Position numbers and translations under genes: made by a program. DNA of 64,000 nt, taken from NCBI RefSeq assembly GCF_021601625.1, contig NZ_BQHR01000013.1, forward strand, positions 149,855 through 213,854, given 5' to 3'. Within the stretch, counting starts at the first letter, position 1; every line of letters starts with the position of its first letter. Under the pieces are notes generated by a model. That model was not told the origin of the DNA and made no database searches. It was given only the letters and a program-made list of their open reading frames with translations. This stretch comes from Pseudomonas paraglycinae. Lineage in GTDB: Bacteria; Pseudomonadota; Gammaproteobacteria; Pseudomonadales; Pseudomonadaceae. Below are positions 10,801 to 20,900 of this stretch, piece after piece.

Positions 10801-11952
10801 CTGACCGCGCACCTCGCGCAGCAGCTCGGCGAAGGTTTGCTGCGGATTCAGGCGCTGACGCAGCACCAAGGTGTTGACGAAATGGCCGATCAGCGGCTCG
10901 ACTTCCGGACGATTACGGTTGGCGAACGGCGTGCCGATGCACAGATCCTGCTGACCGCTGTGTCGCCACAACAACACAGCCAAAGCACCGAGCAGTACGT
11001 TGAACAGCGTGCCTTGGGTCTGCCGGGCCAGCGCCGTGAGTTCACGCAAGGTGCCGCCATCGACGGAGGAACTGAACGTGGCCCCGACATAGCGCTGCAC
11101 CAACGGTCGCGGCCGGTCGGCGGGCAGGGTCGACAACAACGGCGCATCGTCCAGGGTGCGCCGCCAGTAATCGAGCTGAGCGTCCAGAACCGCACCGCCG
11201 ACGCGCTGTTGCTGCCAGCAGGCGTAGTCGGCGTATTGCACCGGCAGCGGCGCAAGCGTCGGGGTTTCGCCACGCAGATAATCGCCGTACAACGTGGCGA
11301 CTTCGTGCAGGATCACGCCCATCGACCAGCCGTCGGCGATGATGTGATGCACGCTGTACAGCCACAGGTATTCATCGTCGGCCACGCGCAGTAACGACGC
11401 CCGCAGCAACGGCCCGCTCGCCAGATCGAATGGCGCCCGGGCGTCCTGCTCGACGGCGGATCGCACGTGCTGCTCGCGGTCTTCGGCAGACAAATGGCGC
11501 AAATCCGTTACCGACAACGACAGCGGCATCGATGCATGAACAACTTGACGCGGTTCACTGTCCACGCTGCAAAACGTCGTGCGCAGGACTTCGTGCCGGG
11601 CCACCAATTCGTTCAGCGCTCGTTCCAGCTGAGCCACGTCCAGCCGTCCCTTGAGCGTCACCGCCGTGGGCACGTTGTAGAACGGGTTGCCGGGTTCCAG
11701 TTGATCGAGAAACCACAGTTGCCGCTGCGAGAACGACAACGGCCAGGACGCGTGCGCGCCGGCACGGCGGGGAATCGCCGCGTCATCGTGCCCGCCGAGC
11801 AAGGCGATCAGTTCCTGTTTGTGACGCTTGAGCGCCTGGGTCAGTTCTTCGGTGAGAAACCCGCGCGGCGCCTTGCAGCGCAGCCTGTCACCGTCCACTT
11901 CGAGCACCACGCCATGGCGAGCGAACAACGCCAGCAATTGATCGGCATTCAT
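7840..11952 (-). CDS. NRPS module with thioesterase (C-A-PCP-TE)
   Basis: The protein has 1370 residues. A short N-terminal segment of about 60 residues resembles a TubC-type docking region. It is followed by condensation (HHIIADG near residue 206), adenylation (YTSGTTG near 688), PCP (VGGTS near 1073) and a type I thioesterase (nucleophile Ser in GLSFGG near 1210, Asp in LLDTQ, His in GGHWDM near 1342). I read the adenylation pocket as roughly DAWVFGVVI, which suggests a hydrophobic residue but matches no code I know. The module fits as the acceptor of the thiazolyl chain made by the preceding gene, followed by release. The gene overlaps the upstream stop and the downstream start by 4 bases each (ATGA), so all three proteins are translationally coupled. 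A thioesterase module in the middle of the operon is unusual. Confidence 0.93.
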   Translation of the reverse strand: MNADQLLALFARHGVVLEVDGDRLRCKAPRGFLTEELTQALKRHKQELIALLGGHDDAAIPRRAGAHASWPLSFSQRQLWFLDQLEPGNPFYNVPTAVTLKGRLDVAQLERALNELVARHEVLRTTFCSVDSEPRQVVHASMPLSLSVTDLRHLSAEDREQHVRSAVEQDARAPFDLASGPLLRASLLRVADDEYLWLYSVHHIIADGWSMGVILHEVATLYGDYLRGETPTLAPLPVQYADYACWQQQRVGGAVLDAQLDYWRRTLDDAPLLSTLPADRPRPLVQRYVGATFSSSVDGGTLRELTALARQTQGTLFNVLLGALAVLLWRHSGQQDLCIGTPFANRNRPEVEPLIGHFVNTLVLRQRLNPQQTFAELLREVRGQMLDVHAHQDVPFDRVVEVVNPQRDPGHSPLFQVMLVLQNTPGNAVQMPGLELAPYGTSSATAKFDLAFEWVEREGRLDLLVEYNTDLYDIATIQRLSGHYRHLLEQIAADAKQPINALPLMNEAERQQVLVDFNRTAPLTQAVPCVHQLVEAQAASNPQACAVVFEGESLSYAELNARANRLARHLRTLGVGPDVRVAVCIERSLELPVALLAVLKAGGAYVPLDPDYPLGRLSHMLGDSTPAVLLTLGSAHAILRQAVQGSTWEAPILDLEQDAASWASLPADNLDPRNVGVTPDHLAYVIYTSGTTGLPKGAMVAHRGLSNLLLWCLQVCGEAGAMLHKIPFGFDASAWETFWPLATGGRLVIARPGGHYEPAYLAREVREQQVTALVFVPAMLQLFLEVDEVSQCTSLTDVFSGGGELPPALARRFQEHLPHARLHNVYGPTETTVINSIWTLEPGAEVPARQLPIGRPISNNRFYVLDDRDEPVPVGVTGHLHIGGVGVARGYLGLAQLSAERFIDNPFVAGDRLYRSGDLARYRPDGQLEFLGRNDFQVKLRGVRLELGEIEARLEAFPGIRSAVVLMVGEAAQDQRLVACCVVAEPVDEAAVHAHLATTLPRAVIPGSYLWLDALPLTANGKVDRAALTALADEEMVNRQVNLSSPRDHIELALYQIWKSLLLAPQIGIRDNFFNVGGTSIAAIKMAHEISQQFAVEVPVRVVLSYPTIEALGGWLRVGANPALAQSNLIEFRRGSGQHNVVCIHPAGGTAFCYLSLAKVLPDETGVYGVQSPGLNPGESTEPTVEAMAEAYLCQIEPLTQQPLILTGLSFGGLVAYEMARRLTATGHRQVTVVLLDTQGSDDPGFREQIGTVDMAEFRDKLVRFNGMYPGIEDAQVERYFNIYNHNRLAMAAYECAPRGGRVVLIQAREDFSRHQLHELRAFWRRRAGRGYLAKLVSGGHWDMLESAEIHRVSQIIRRELQRFDAQEAK

Positions 11953-14900
11953 ACTTCGAACTCCTCCATGTCTTCGTCGTCCAGGCTTGCGGTCACAGGC
12001 TCGATGGCAAACGCCTCGACCGGCGCGCGGTGTTGTTCATCGGCCGTGCGCAGCCCGCCGATCATCGAATAGATCAATTCATGGCTCGGCCCGAGGTCGA
12101 ACAGCGTCGTCAGTTGTTGTTCCTCGACCGAGCCAGTGCCGCACAGACCCAGACCGTGCTCGACGGCGGTCATGCTCAGCAACTGGGCCATCGCCCCGCT
12201 TTCGATGTGGCAGAAATCGCGGCTGCGCTCGCCATACAGCGGGCGAATCGCGGCCATGTCGGCGATGAAGAACAGCGAGAACGCGGCGTTCTCGTACACC
12301 GGTCGGTTGACGAAATAGTCGTAGGTGTCCGGGTCGAGCGCTCCGCTCTGGAGCGCCAGCAGACGATGCTGGCGGGGATCGTAGTAATACGCGCCGCCGG
12401 GCACGCCGAGCACGCGATCCGGCTTGACGTAGAGGTACGCCTGAATCGGGTAAAGGCCACCCGCCGACGGGAACTGGTATTTCACTTCGCCGTCGAGTTG
12501 TCCTTGAGCCAGCGCCGCCAGTACATGGGCAAAGGCCTGGGCGGCGATCGGTTGCAGGTCGTATTGACGCACCGAGCGGTAATCGCTCAAACGCCGGGCG
12601 AAGGCCGGGTCTTGCGGCAGATCCAGTGCCACTGCCGGCAAGGCTTGAGCGAAGTCGCGGCGTCCACGTTGTTCGGCCTTGAACTGCGCCCGTTGCTGTG
12701 GATCCTCGATGATGTCCTGCACGGGCTCCGGTGCCTGCTGCACGTTGCCGAGCAGATCCTGACGCGCCCGGTTCTGGCGGTACATGCCAAGCAGATGCAG
12801 CAACGTCGGCTGGGCCAGCAGTTGCGCCACGTGCGGGCGGAACTGCAAGGCGCCGGACAAGGCGTTGCTGATCCTGACGATATCGATCGACGTTGCGCCC
12901 AGATTCAGCAGGTTGGCGTTGGCGGCGATGGATTCGCGCTTGAGCACGCCCTGCACGATTTCCACCAGCCGCTGTTCCTGCGGGCCGTCGACTTCCAGCG
13001 CCGGCCCTTGCTCCTCGACTTGCTCAGGCTCCGGCAGGCGTTTCTTGTCGACCTTGCCGTTGGACGACAACGGCCAGGCCTCGACGAACGTGAACGACGG
13101 CGGAATCATGTAGGCCGGCAGCTTGTCGCTCAGGTACGCGCTGAAATCGCTGGCCTGCAACGCCGGATCGGCCTTGAGCACGTAGCCCGCCAGACGTTTC
13201 TCGCCCAGCGTGCTGCCAAGAATCCGCACCACCGCGCTCTGCACGCCGGGATGGCGATTGAGCGCGGCTTCGATCTCGCCCAGCTCGATGCGATAACCCT
13301 GGACCTTGACCTGATTGTCTTCGCGACCGAGGAATTCGATGTTGCCGTCGGGCAGCAAACGGCCCAGGTCGCCGGTGCGATACAGCCGTTCGCCGGTCAG
13401 TGGATGATTGAAGAAACTGCCCGCGCTGAGTTTTTCATCGCGCCAGTAACCTTTCGCCAGACCGATGCCGCCGATGTACAACTGCCCCGCAACCCAGGTC
13501 GGGCGCACTTGCAGCGCTTCATCCAGCACGTAGAAACGCTGATGATCGAGGGCCTTGCCGTAGGGAATGCTCCGCCAGGCCGGGTCGACGTGCTTCACCG
13601 GATAATAGATCGACCAGATCGACGCCTCGGTGGCGCCGCCCAGGCTGATCAACTGCAAGTCCGGCTGCAAGGCCCAGGCCCGCTCGGGCAGGGTCAATGG
13701 AATCCAGTCGCCGGACAGCATCGCCACCCGCAGGCTGGCGGGCAACGTGCCGCCCTCGCCCTCCACGTACTCGACCAGCATGCCGAGCAGCGCCGGCACC
13801 GAGTTCCACAGGCTGACGTGATGACGCTTGATCAATTCGAGCCAGTGCGCCGGATCGAGGGTCAGTTGCGGGTCGAGGATGACCACCGCCGCGCCCACCG
13901 CCAACGTGCCGAAGAAGTCATAGACCGATAGGTCGAAGCTCAGCGACGAGATCGCCAATACACGGTCGTTGGGGCCGACGGCAAAGCGCCGGTTGATGTC
14001 GAGCAAGGTGTTGACCGCGCCGCGATGGTCGATCACCACGCCTTTCGGCTGACCGGTGGAGCCGGAGGTGTAGATCACGTAAGCGAGGTCGCTTTCGTTC
14101 ACCTGCACCGGTTGCAGTGGCAGTTCATCGTTCGAGACTTCATCGGTGACCGCGATGGCCGTGACCTGCGCCGGCCATTCGATCCTGTCGAGCAGCGCCG
14201 GTTGGGTCAGGGCCAGACTCGCCTCGGCCCGCTCCAGAATATGCCGCAGCCGTTCCGCCGGTTGCGTCGGCTCGATCGGCAGGTAAGCGCCGCCGGCATA
14301 CAGAATCGCCAGCGTTGCAACCACTTGTTCCCAGCCGCGCTCCATCACCACCGCGACCAAGCGGTTCGGCAGCACGCCCTGTGTTTGCAATCGGGCGCCG
14401 AGTTGTCGGGCCTCAAAGCGAAGCTGGGCGTACGTCAGCTGTCGCGTGCCGATCACCGCCAGTGCGTCCGGTGTGGCTAGGGCCCGACGGTCGAACAGTT
14501 CGTGCATCAACGGCAGCGTTTGCTGATGGTCGACCGGTGCCGGCAATCGCGCCTGCGGCAGCAGTTGTGGCGTGTTTGCGCCCCAGGCCGCCGGCTCGCA
14601 GAGGCTGTCGAGCAGGGTGTTATAGGCGACGAACATCTGCTCGATCATGCCTTGCGGGAACAGTTCGTCGATGCTGTCCCAGTTGAACAACAGGCGTCCT
14701 TCCAGCTCCAGCAACGTGTGGTCGAGCCACACTTGCGGGGTCTGGGTGATGCTGTGCATGTGCCTGGCGTTCAACGCGTCGGCGAGGTTGAACTCGGCCA
14801 ACTCCGGCGCCGCTTCCGACAGTGTGCTGTTGAACACGATCGGCATCGCCGTCTGCTGCACGCCCCGGGCCTGGGACAATTCGCGCAGCACCCGCACGCC

Positions 14901-17900
14901 GCTGACCACCGAATGGTCGATGTCGCGCCACAGTTGCGCCTGCACCGCGCGGGCCTTGTCGGTGAAACTCTGCGAACCGTCGATGCCGACTTCCAGCAGC
15001 ACCAGCGAGGTGAAGTCGCCGATGATTTCGTCTACATCGGGGTGCAGCGGCATGCGGTTGAACAGCGGCAGGCTCAGGGTGAAACGCGGCGTGCGGCTCC
15101 ACAGCGCCAGCACTTCGCTGAACGCGGTCAGCAGCATCACCGACGGCGTCACCGCAAACTGTTTGGCCACGGCTTTGAGCTGCGTCCACTGCGCCGCCGA
15201 CATGTCGCGGTCGCGGCGGGTGAAGTGCGGGTTGGCGATGCTTTCGGGCTGGCGTACCAGCGGCAGGTCCGGCGCAGGGGCCAGTGTGGTCACCCGTTCA
15301 CGCCAATAGCCCAGCGCTAGCTCGTAGCGGCGGCCATTACGCAGTTGCTGTTCAGCCAGCACATAGTCGCGGAAAGTCAGGCCCGGTTCCGCCAGTTCCA
15401 GGTTCGGATCGACGTAGAACGCCATCAGTTCGCGGGCGAGAATCTGCGTGCTCGCGGCGTCGACGATCAGCGCGTCGAGGCTGATGTGCAAATGGGTGAT
15501 GCCGTCATCGAGTAGCGACAGGCTGAACTCGAACAGCGGCCAGCGACTGGCGTCCAGCACCTGATGGGACTGGCGTTCGCGGGTCGCTTCCAGCGTGCGC
15601 TGCGCCACATCGGCGGGCAAACCGCGCAGATCGCTGCGCGGCATGCGATAGGTCGGCACCTGCGCCAGCACCTGTTGCGTGCCGTCGCTGAGGAACACCA
15701 CGCGCAGCATGTCGTGGCGCAGGATCATGCGGTTCAAGGCTTGTTCGAAACGCTCGGCGTCGAACTCGGGAATGCGCAGTTCTTCGTAACCGTGGGCACT
15801 GACGCCACCGAGGCTGACCGTGGCCTCGCGACCGAACCAGTAGGCTTGCTGGATATCGGTCAGAGGGAACGGTTCATGTCGATTGTCGCGATCCGGTTCG
15901 ATCTGAATGAACGCCGGTTCAACGCTTTGCTCTTCACGCGACACCTGCGCCGCCAGATCCAGCAACACCGGGGTCTGGAACAGGCTGCTCAGGGACAGTT
16001 GCGCGCCCATGCGCTGGTTGATCGCGTAGATCATCCGCGTCGCCAGCAGCGAGTGGCCGCCGAGGTCGAAGAAGTTGTCGTGGATGCCGACCCGCTCGCA
16101 CTTGAGCACTTCGGCCCAGATCTCGGCCATTTGCCGTTCAATGTCGTTGCGCGGCGCTTCGTAAGTCGCGCCGGCGCTGCGTTCCGGTGCCGGCAGCGCC
16201 TGGCGGTCGAGCTTGCCGTTGCGGGTCAGCGGTAATTGCGAGAGCCGGACCCAGGCACTTGGGATCATGTGTTCGGGCAACTGGCGTTGCAGTTCGGCGC
16301 GCAAGAATTCGCTGGTCGCGGAGCCGACCACGTAGGCCACCAGACGCTTGTCCCCGGCCACGTCTTCACGCAGCAACACGGCGGCTTCCTGCACACCGGG
16401 TTGTTGATGCAGCAGGCTGTCGATCTCACCGAGTTCGATGCGGAAGCCGCGCAGTTTCACCTGTTGGTCGATGCGTCCCAGGTATTGCACGTTGCCGTCG
16501 GCCAGGAATGTCGCGAGGTCGCCGCTGCGGTACATCCGCGCGCCCGGCTCGCCACTGAACGGGTCCGGCAGGAAGCGTTCAGCGGTCAGGTCCGGACGGT
16601 TCAGATAGCCACGAGCCAGGCAGGCGCCGGCGATGTACAACTCGCCCGCCACGCCGACCGGGACCGGATTCAAATGCTCGTCCAGCACGTACAGCCGCGC
16701 ATTGGCGATGGGACGGCCAATGGGCGGCGCGTCCGGCCAGGATTCGGCCTCGTTGCAGTCAAGGCTGAACTGGCTGACCACATGGGTTTCGGTCGGCCCG
16801 TACTGGTTGTGCAGTTGCGCGCCGCCGAGCCCACGGACAAAGCCGCGCAGCTCGTCATTGATTTGCAGGGCTTCACCGGCGGTGATGATTTCGCAGCCGC
16901 CGGCCGGCATCGGCACACCGGCCTCGGTCAGGCCGGCGAGTTGCTGCAACACGGCGAACGGCAGGAACGCCCGCTGCACGCCTTCGGCCACCAGGGTCGG
17001 GCGCAGCGCGGCGAGATCCTTGCGGCTTTCTTCGGTCATCAGCAACAGGCTGCCGCCCTGGCAGAGCGTGCTGCAGATTTCCTGGAACGAGACGTCGAAG
17101 TTCAGCGAGGCGAATTGCAGCACGCGTTGCGGTGCCATGGCTTGATCGAGCTGCCAGGCGATCAGGTTGTCCAGCGCACGACGGTTGTGGGCCACGCCTT
17201 TCGGGCGTCCGGTGGAGCCGGAGGTGTAGAGCACGTAGCCGAGGTTTTCCGGGCTCACATTGACTTGCGGATCATCCGTCGGGTGTTGCGCCCATTGCGC
17301 TGCGTCGGTGTCCAGGCAGCAGATCTTCGCCTCGTTGGCCGGCAGCCCGGATACCAGGCTCGATTGCGTCAGCAGCAAGGTCGGCGCGGCATCGCTGAAC
17401 ATGAACGCCAGCCGCTCGCTCGGATAAGCCGGGTCGAACGGTACGTACGCCGCGCCGGCCTTGAGGATCGCCAGCAGGCCGATGACCATTTGCGGCGAGC
17501 GTTCCAGGCACAAGCCGACGCGATGCTCGGGGCCGACGCCTTGTTCGATCAGGTAATGCGCGAGGCGGTTGGCGGCGCGATTCAGCTCGCCGTAACTCAG
17601 CTGCTCACGGTCAGCGAGCAGCGCCACGGCGTCGGGCGTCTGCCGGGCGTGGGCTTCGAAGCGCGCCACGCAACCGGGCAACGACGCGGTATCCCGGGCG
17701 GTGCGGTTCCAGTCATGAACGATCTGCTGGTGTTGCTCGGCGCTCAGCAGCTTGATCCTCGCCAGCGACTGTTGGCTGTCCTCGACCATCTGCGTCAGCA
17801 CCCGGCGCAGGTACTCGCCGAACTGCTCGACGGTGTCGCGCTCGAACAGGCCCGAGGCATATTCCAGACCACCGACGATCTGCCCGTCGCGCTCACTGAG

Positions 17901-20900
17901 CGCCAGTTGCAGATCGAACTTGGCCACGTGATGACTGCTCTCGACCGTCGTAACGTCCAGCCCGGTCAGCAGCAGGTCGGAATCCTGATCCTGTTCCCAG
18001 GCAAACAACACCTGAAACAGCGGACTGTGGGCCAGGCTGCGCGGCGGGTTGAGCAATTCCACCACTTGCTCGAACGGCAGGTCCTGATGTTCCTGAGCCT
18101 CCAGCGCCACTCGCCGCGCCTGTTGCAGCCATTGCGCCACTGACGGCGTCCCGGACTGAGTCATGCGCAGCGCGAGGGTGTTGACGAAGAAACCGATCAG
18201 CCCTTCCAGTTCCTGCTGTGGACGGTTGGCCGATGGCACGCCGATCACCACATCGCTGTGCCCCGACAGGCGCGACAGCAGCAGTGAAAAACCGGCCAGC
18301 AGAGTCATGAACAGCGTGGTGCCTTGCTGCATGCCCAGGGCTTTCAGGCGTGCGGTCAAAGCGGCGTCTAAGACCAACGGAACAAAGCCGCCGAGGTAAT
18401 CCTGCACGGGTGGACGCTTGTGGTCGGTCGGCAATTCCAGCAGCACCGGCGCGCCGCTGAGGGTTTCGCGCCAGTAACGGCTCTGCTGCTCCAGCACGTC
18501 GCCGGACAGCCATTGCTTTTGCCACACGGCGTAATCCACGTACTGCACCGGCAAGGGCGGCAGCGGATCGTCGCGATCCAGCAACGCCGCTGCGTACAGC
18601 TGCCCCAGCTCGCGGGTGAGCACGCCCATCGACCAGCCGTCAGAGATGATGTGATGCTGGGTCAGCAGCAACACATGGTCATCCGCCGCCAGTCGCAGCA
18701 GGCTGACCCGCATCAACGGGCCGCGGCTCAGGTCGAACGGTCTGGCGCCCTCCTCGTCGATCAAGCGGGTCAGACGCTCTTGCGCATCGTGCCCCTGCAC
18801 GTCAGTCACCGTCAGCCGGATGCTGTGCGCCGGCGGCGAAACCCGTTGTCGCCCTTCCCCTTCAACAGCAATGAACGTGGTACGCAGCGCAGCATGGCGC
18901 GCCACCAGTTGATTGAAGCTGCGTTCGAGTGCCGGCACGTCCAGCGAACCGCGCAAACGCAGGTTCAGCGGCATGTGATACGCCGCGTTGCCCCCCTCCA
19001 TTTGCGCCAGAAACCACAAGCGCTGCTGAGCAGACGACAACGTTTGCGCGCCCGTGCGTTCAAGGGCCGTGATGGCCGGGCGAGCCGCAGCCTGACTGGC
19101 TTGCAGCCGTTCGGCGAACTCCGCCAGAACCGGCGCGGCAAACAGGGTCGAAGGCGCGACTTCCAGCTCCAGCGCATGACGAACCTGCGCCAGCACGCGC
19201 ATCACCAGCAGCGAGTGACCGCCGAGGGCGAAGAACTGATCCTGACGCCCGACCCGCTCGACGCCGAGCACGTCGGCCCAGATCGCGGCGAGCGCGGTTT
19301 CCAGCGAGCCTTCGGGTGCCTGGTATTCCTGCTGATCGAACGCCTCGGCGTCCGGCGCCGGCAGATTTGGCCGGTCAACCTTGCCGTTGGCGGTCAGCGG
19401 CAACGCTTCGAGCCGCACGAAGGCGGTTGGCACCATGTAGTCCGGCAGACTGGTTTGCAGCTGTTCGCGCAGCGTTCGCGGGCTCAGCGTTGAGTCTGGC
19501 TTTTCGCAGTAGTAGGCCACCAGGCGTGGTTCACCGGGACTGTCCTGGCGCAGCAGCACCACGCTTTCCCGAATACCCGGGATGTCCGCCAGCCGGGTTT
19601 CGATTTCCCCCAGTTCCAGACGCAGGCCGCGCAACTTGGCCTGGGAATCGTTGCGGCCGAGAAATTCCAGTTGGCCGTCGGCCCGGTAACGCGCCAGGTC
19701 ACCGGTGCGGTAAATGCGTTCGCCCGCCACGAACGGGCTGTCGAGGAAACGTTCGGCGGTCAGTTGCGGAAGGTTCAGATAACCGCGCGCCACGCCGACG
19801 CCGCCGATGTACAACTCGCCCGCAACACCCTCGGCAACCGGTGCGCCGTCAACGTCGAGCAGGTAAATCCGGGTATTAGGCAGTGCCCGGCCGATGGGCA
19901 GCACCGCGTCGATCTGGCTGTTTTCGGTGAACTCGAAACAGGTGCTGTCGATGCTCGCTTCGGTCACGCCGTAGGCCTGGACGATCTGCACGCGATCACC
20001 GCACAGCCTGCGCAATTGCCGCGCGCTGTGGGCGGTCCAGATGTCGGAGCCGCAGACCACGGTGCGCAGGAACGACAGGTCGTGGCCGGTCTCTTCGACC
20101 CATGCCAACAGCGGATTGAGCAGCGCCGGCACGAAGTCGGCAAAGCCAATCTGCGCCTCGCGCATCAGGCGATACAGGGCCGGCGGGTCCATCAGGGTGT
20201 CCCGTGGGCAGAGCACCAGCGTGCCGCCAAAACCCAGCGAACGGATCAGGTCGGCACTGAACACGTCGAAGGAAAAACCGGCCATTTGCAGGTGGTTGAT
20301 CGGCTCGCCCAAAGCATAGAGCTGCGCCCAGTCGGCGCTCACGGCGACCAGTCCGCAGTGCTCGACCATCACGCCTTTCGGGGTGCCGGTGGAGCCGGAG
20401 GTGTAGATCACGTAAGCCAGATGTCGGGGTGTCAGGCCGATTGAGTGAGGATCGAGGTTGTCTGCCGGGAGCGAAGCCCAATCACTGGCGTCGGCCAGAT
20501 CCAGCAGCGTCGGGGTGGTCGCCGACTGTTCGAGCACCGCCCGCAAAACACCGCGCGCCTCGCCGTGGGTCAGCACCACCGGCGGTGCGCTGTCGGCCAG
20601 CATGTGCGCCAGCCGCGCCTGCGGATAGGCCGGGTCCAGCGGCACATAGGCGCCGCCGGCCTTGAGTACCGCAAGTACGCCGACCAACATCTCCAGCGAA
20701 CGCTCCAGACACAGCCCGACCCGCACGTCCGGCCCGACCCCGAGGCTGCGCAGGTGATGGGCCAGCCGGTTGGCGCGGGTGTTCAGTTCACGGTAACTGA
20801 GCGCCTCCTGCTGCCAGCGTGCGGCGATGGCCTCGGGGTTGCGCAGCACCTGCGCTTCAAACAGACCGTGCACGCACAGGTCCGCATCGAACGGTTTCAA

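Noticed and set aside
1529-11394. Long plus-strand open frames (up to 1192 codons) opposite the NRPS genes
   Set aside because: They are rich in Arg, Gln and His, show no domain motifs, and mirror high-GC codon bias of the minus-strand NRPS frames, which have complete motif sets.
16236-18143. 635-codon plus-strand frame inside protein 1
   Set aside because: Antisense shadow of the C and A2 domains with no recognisable motifs.
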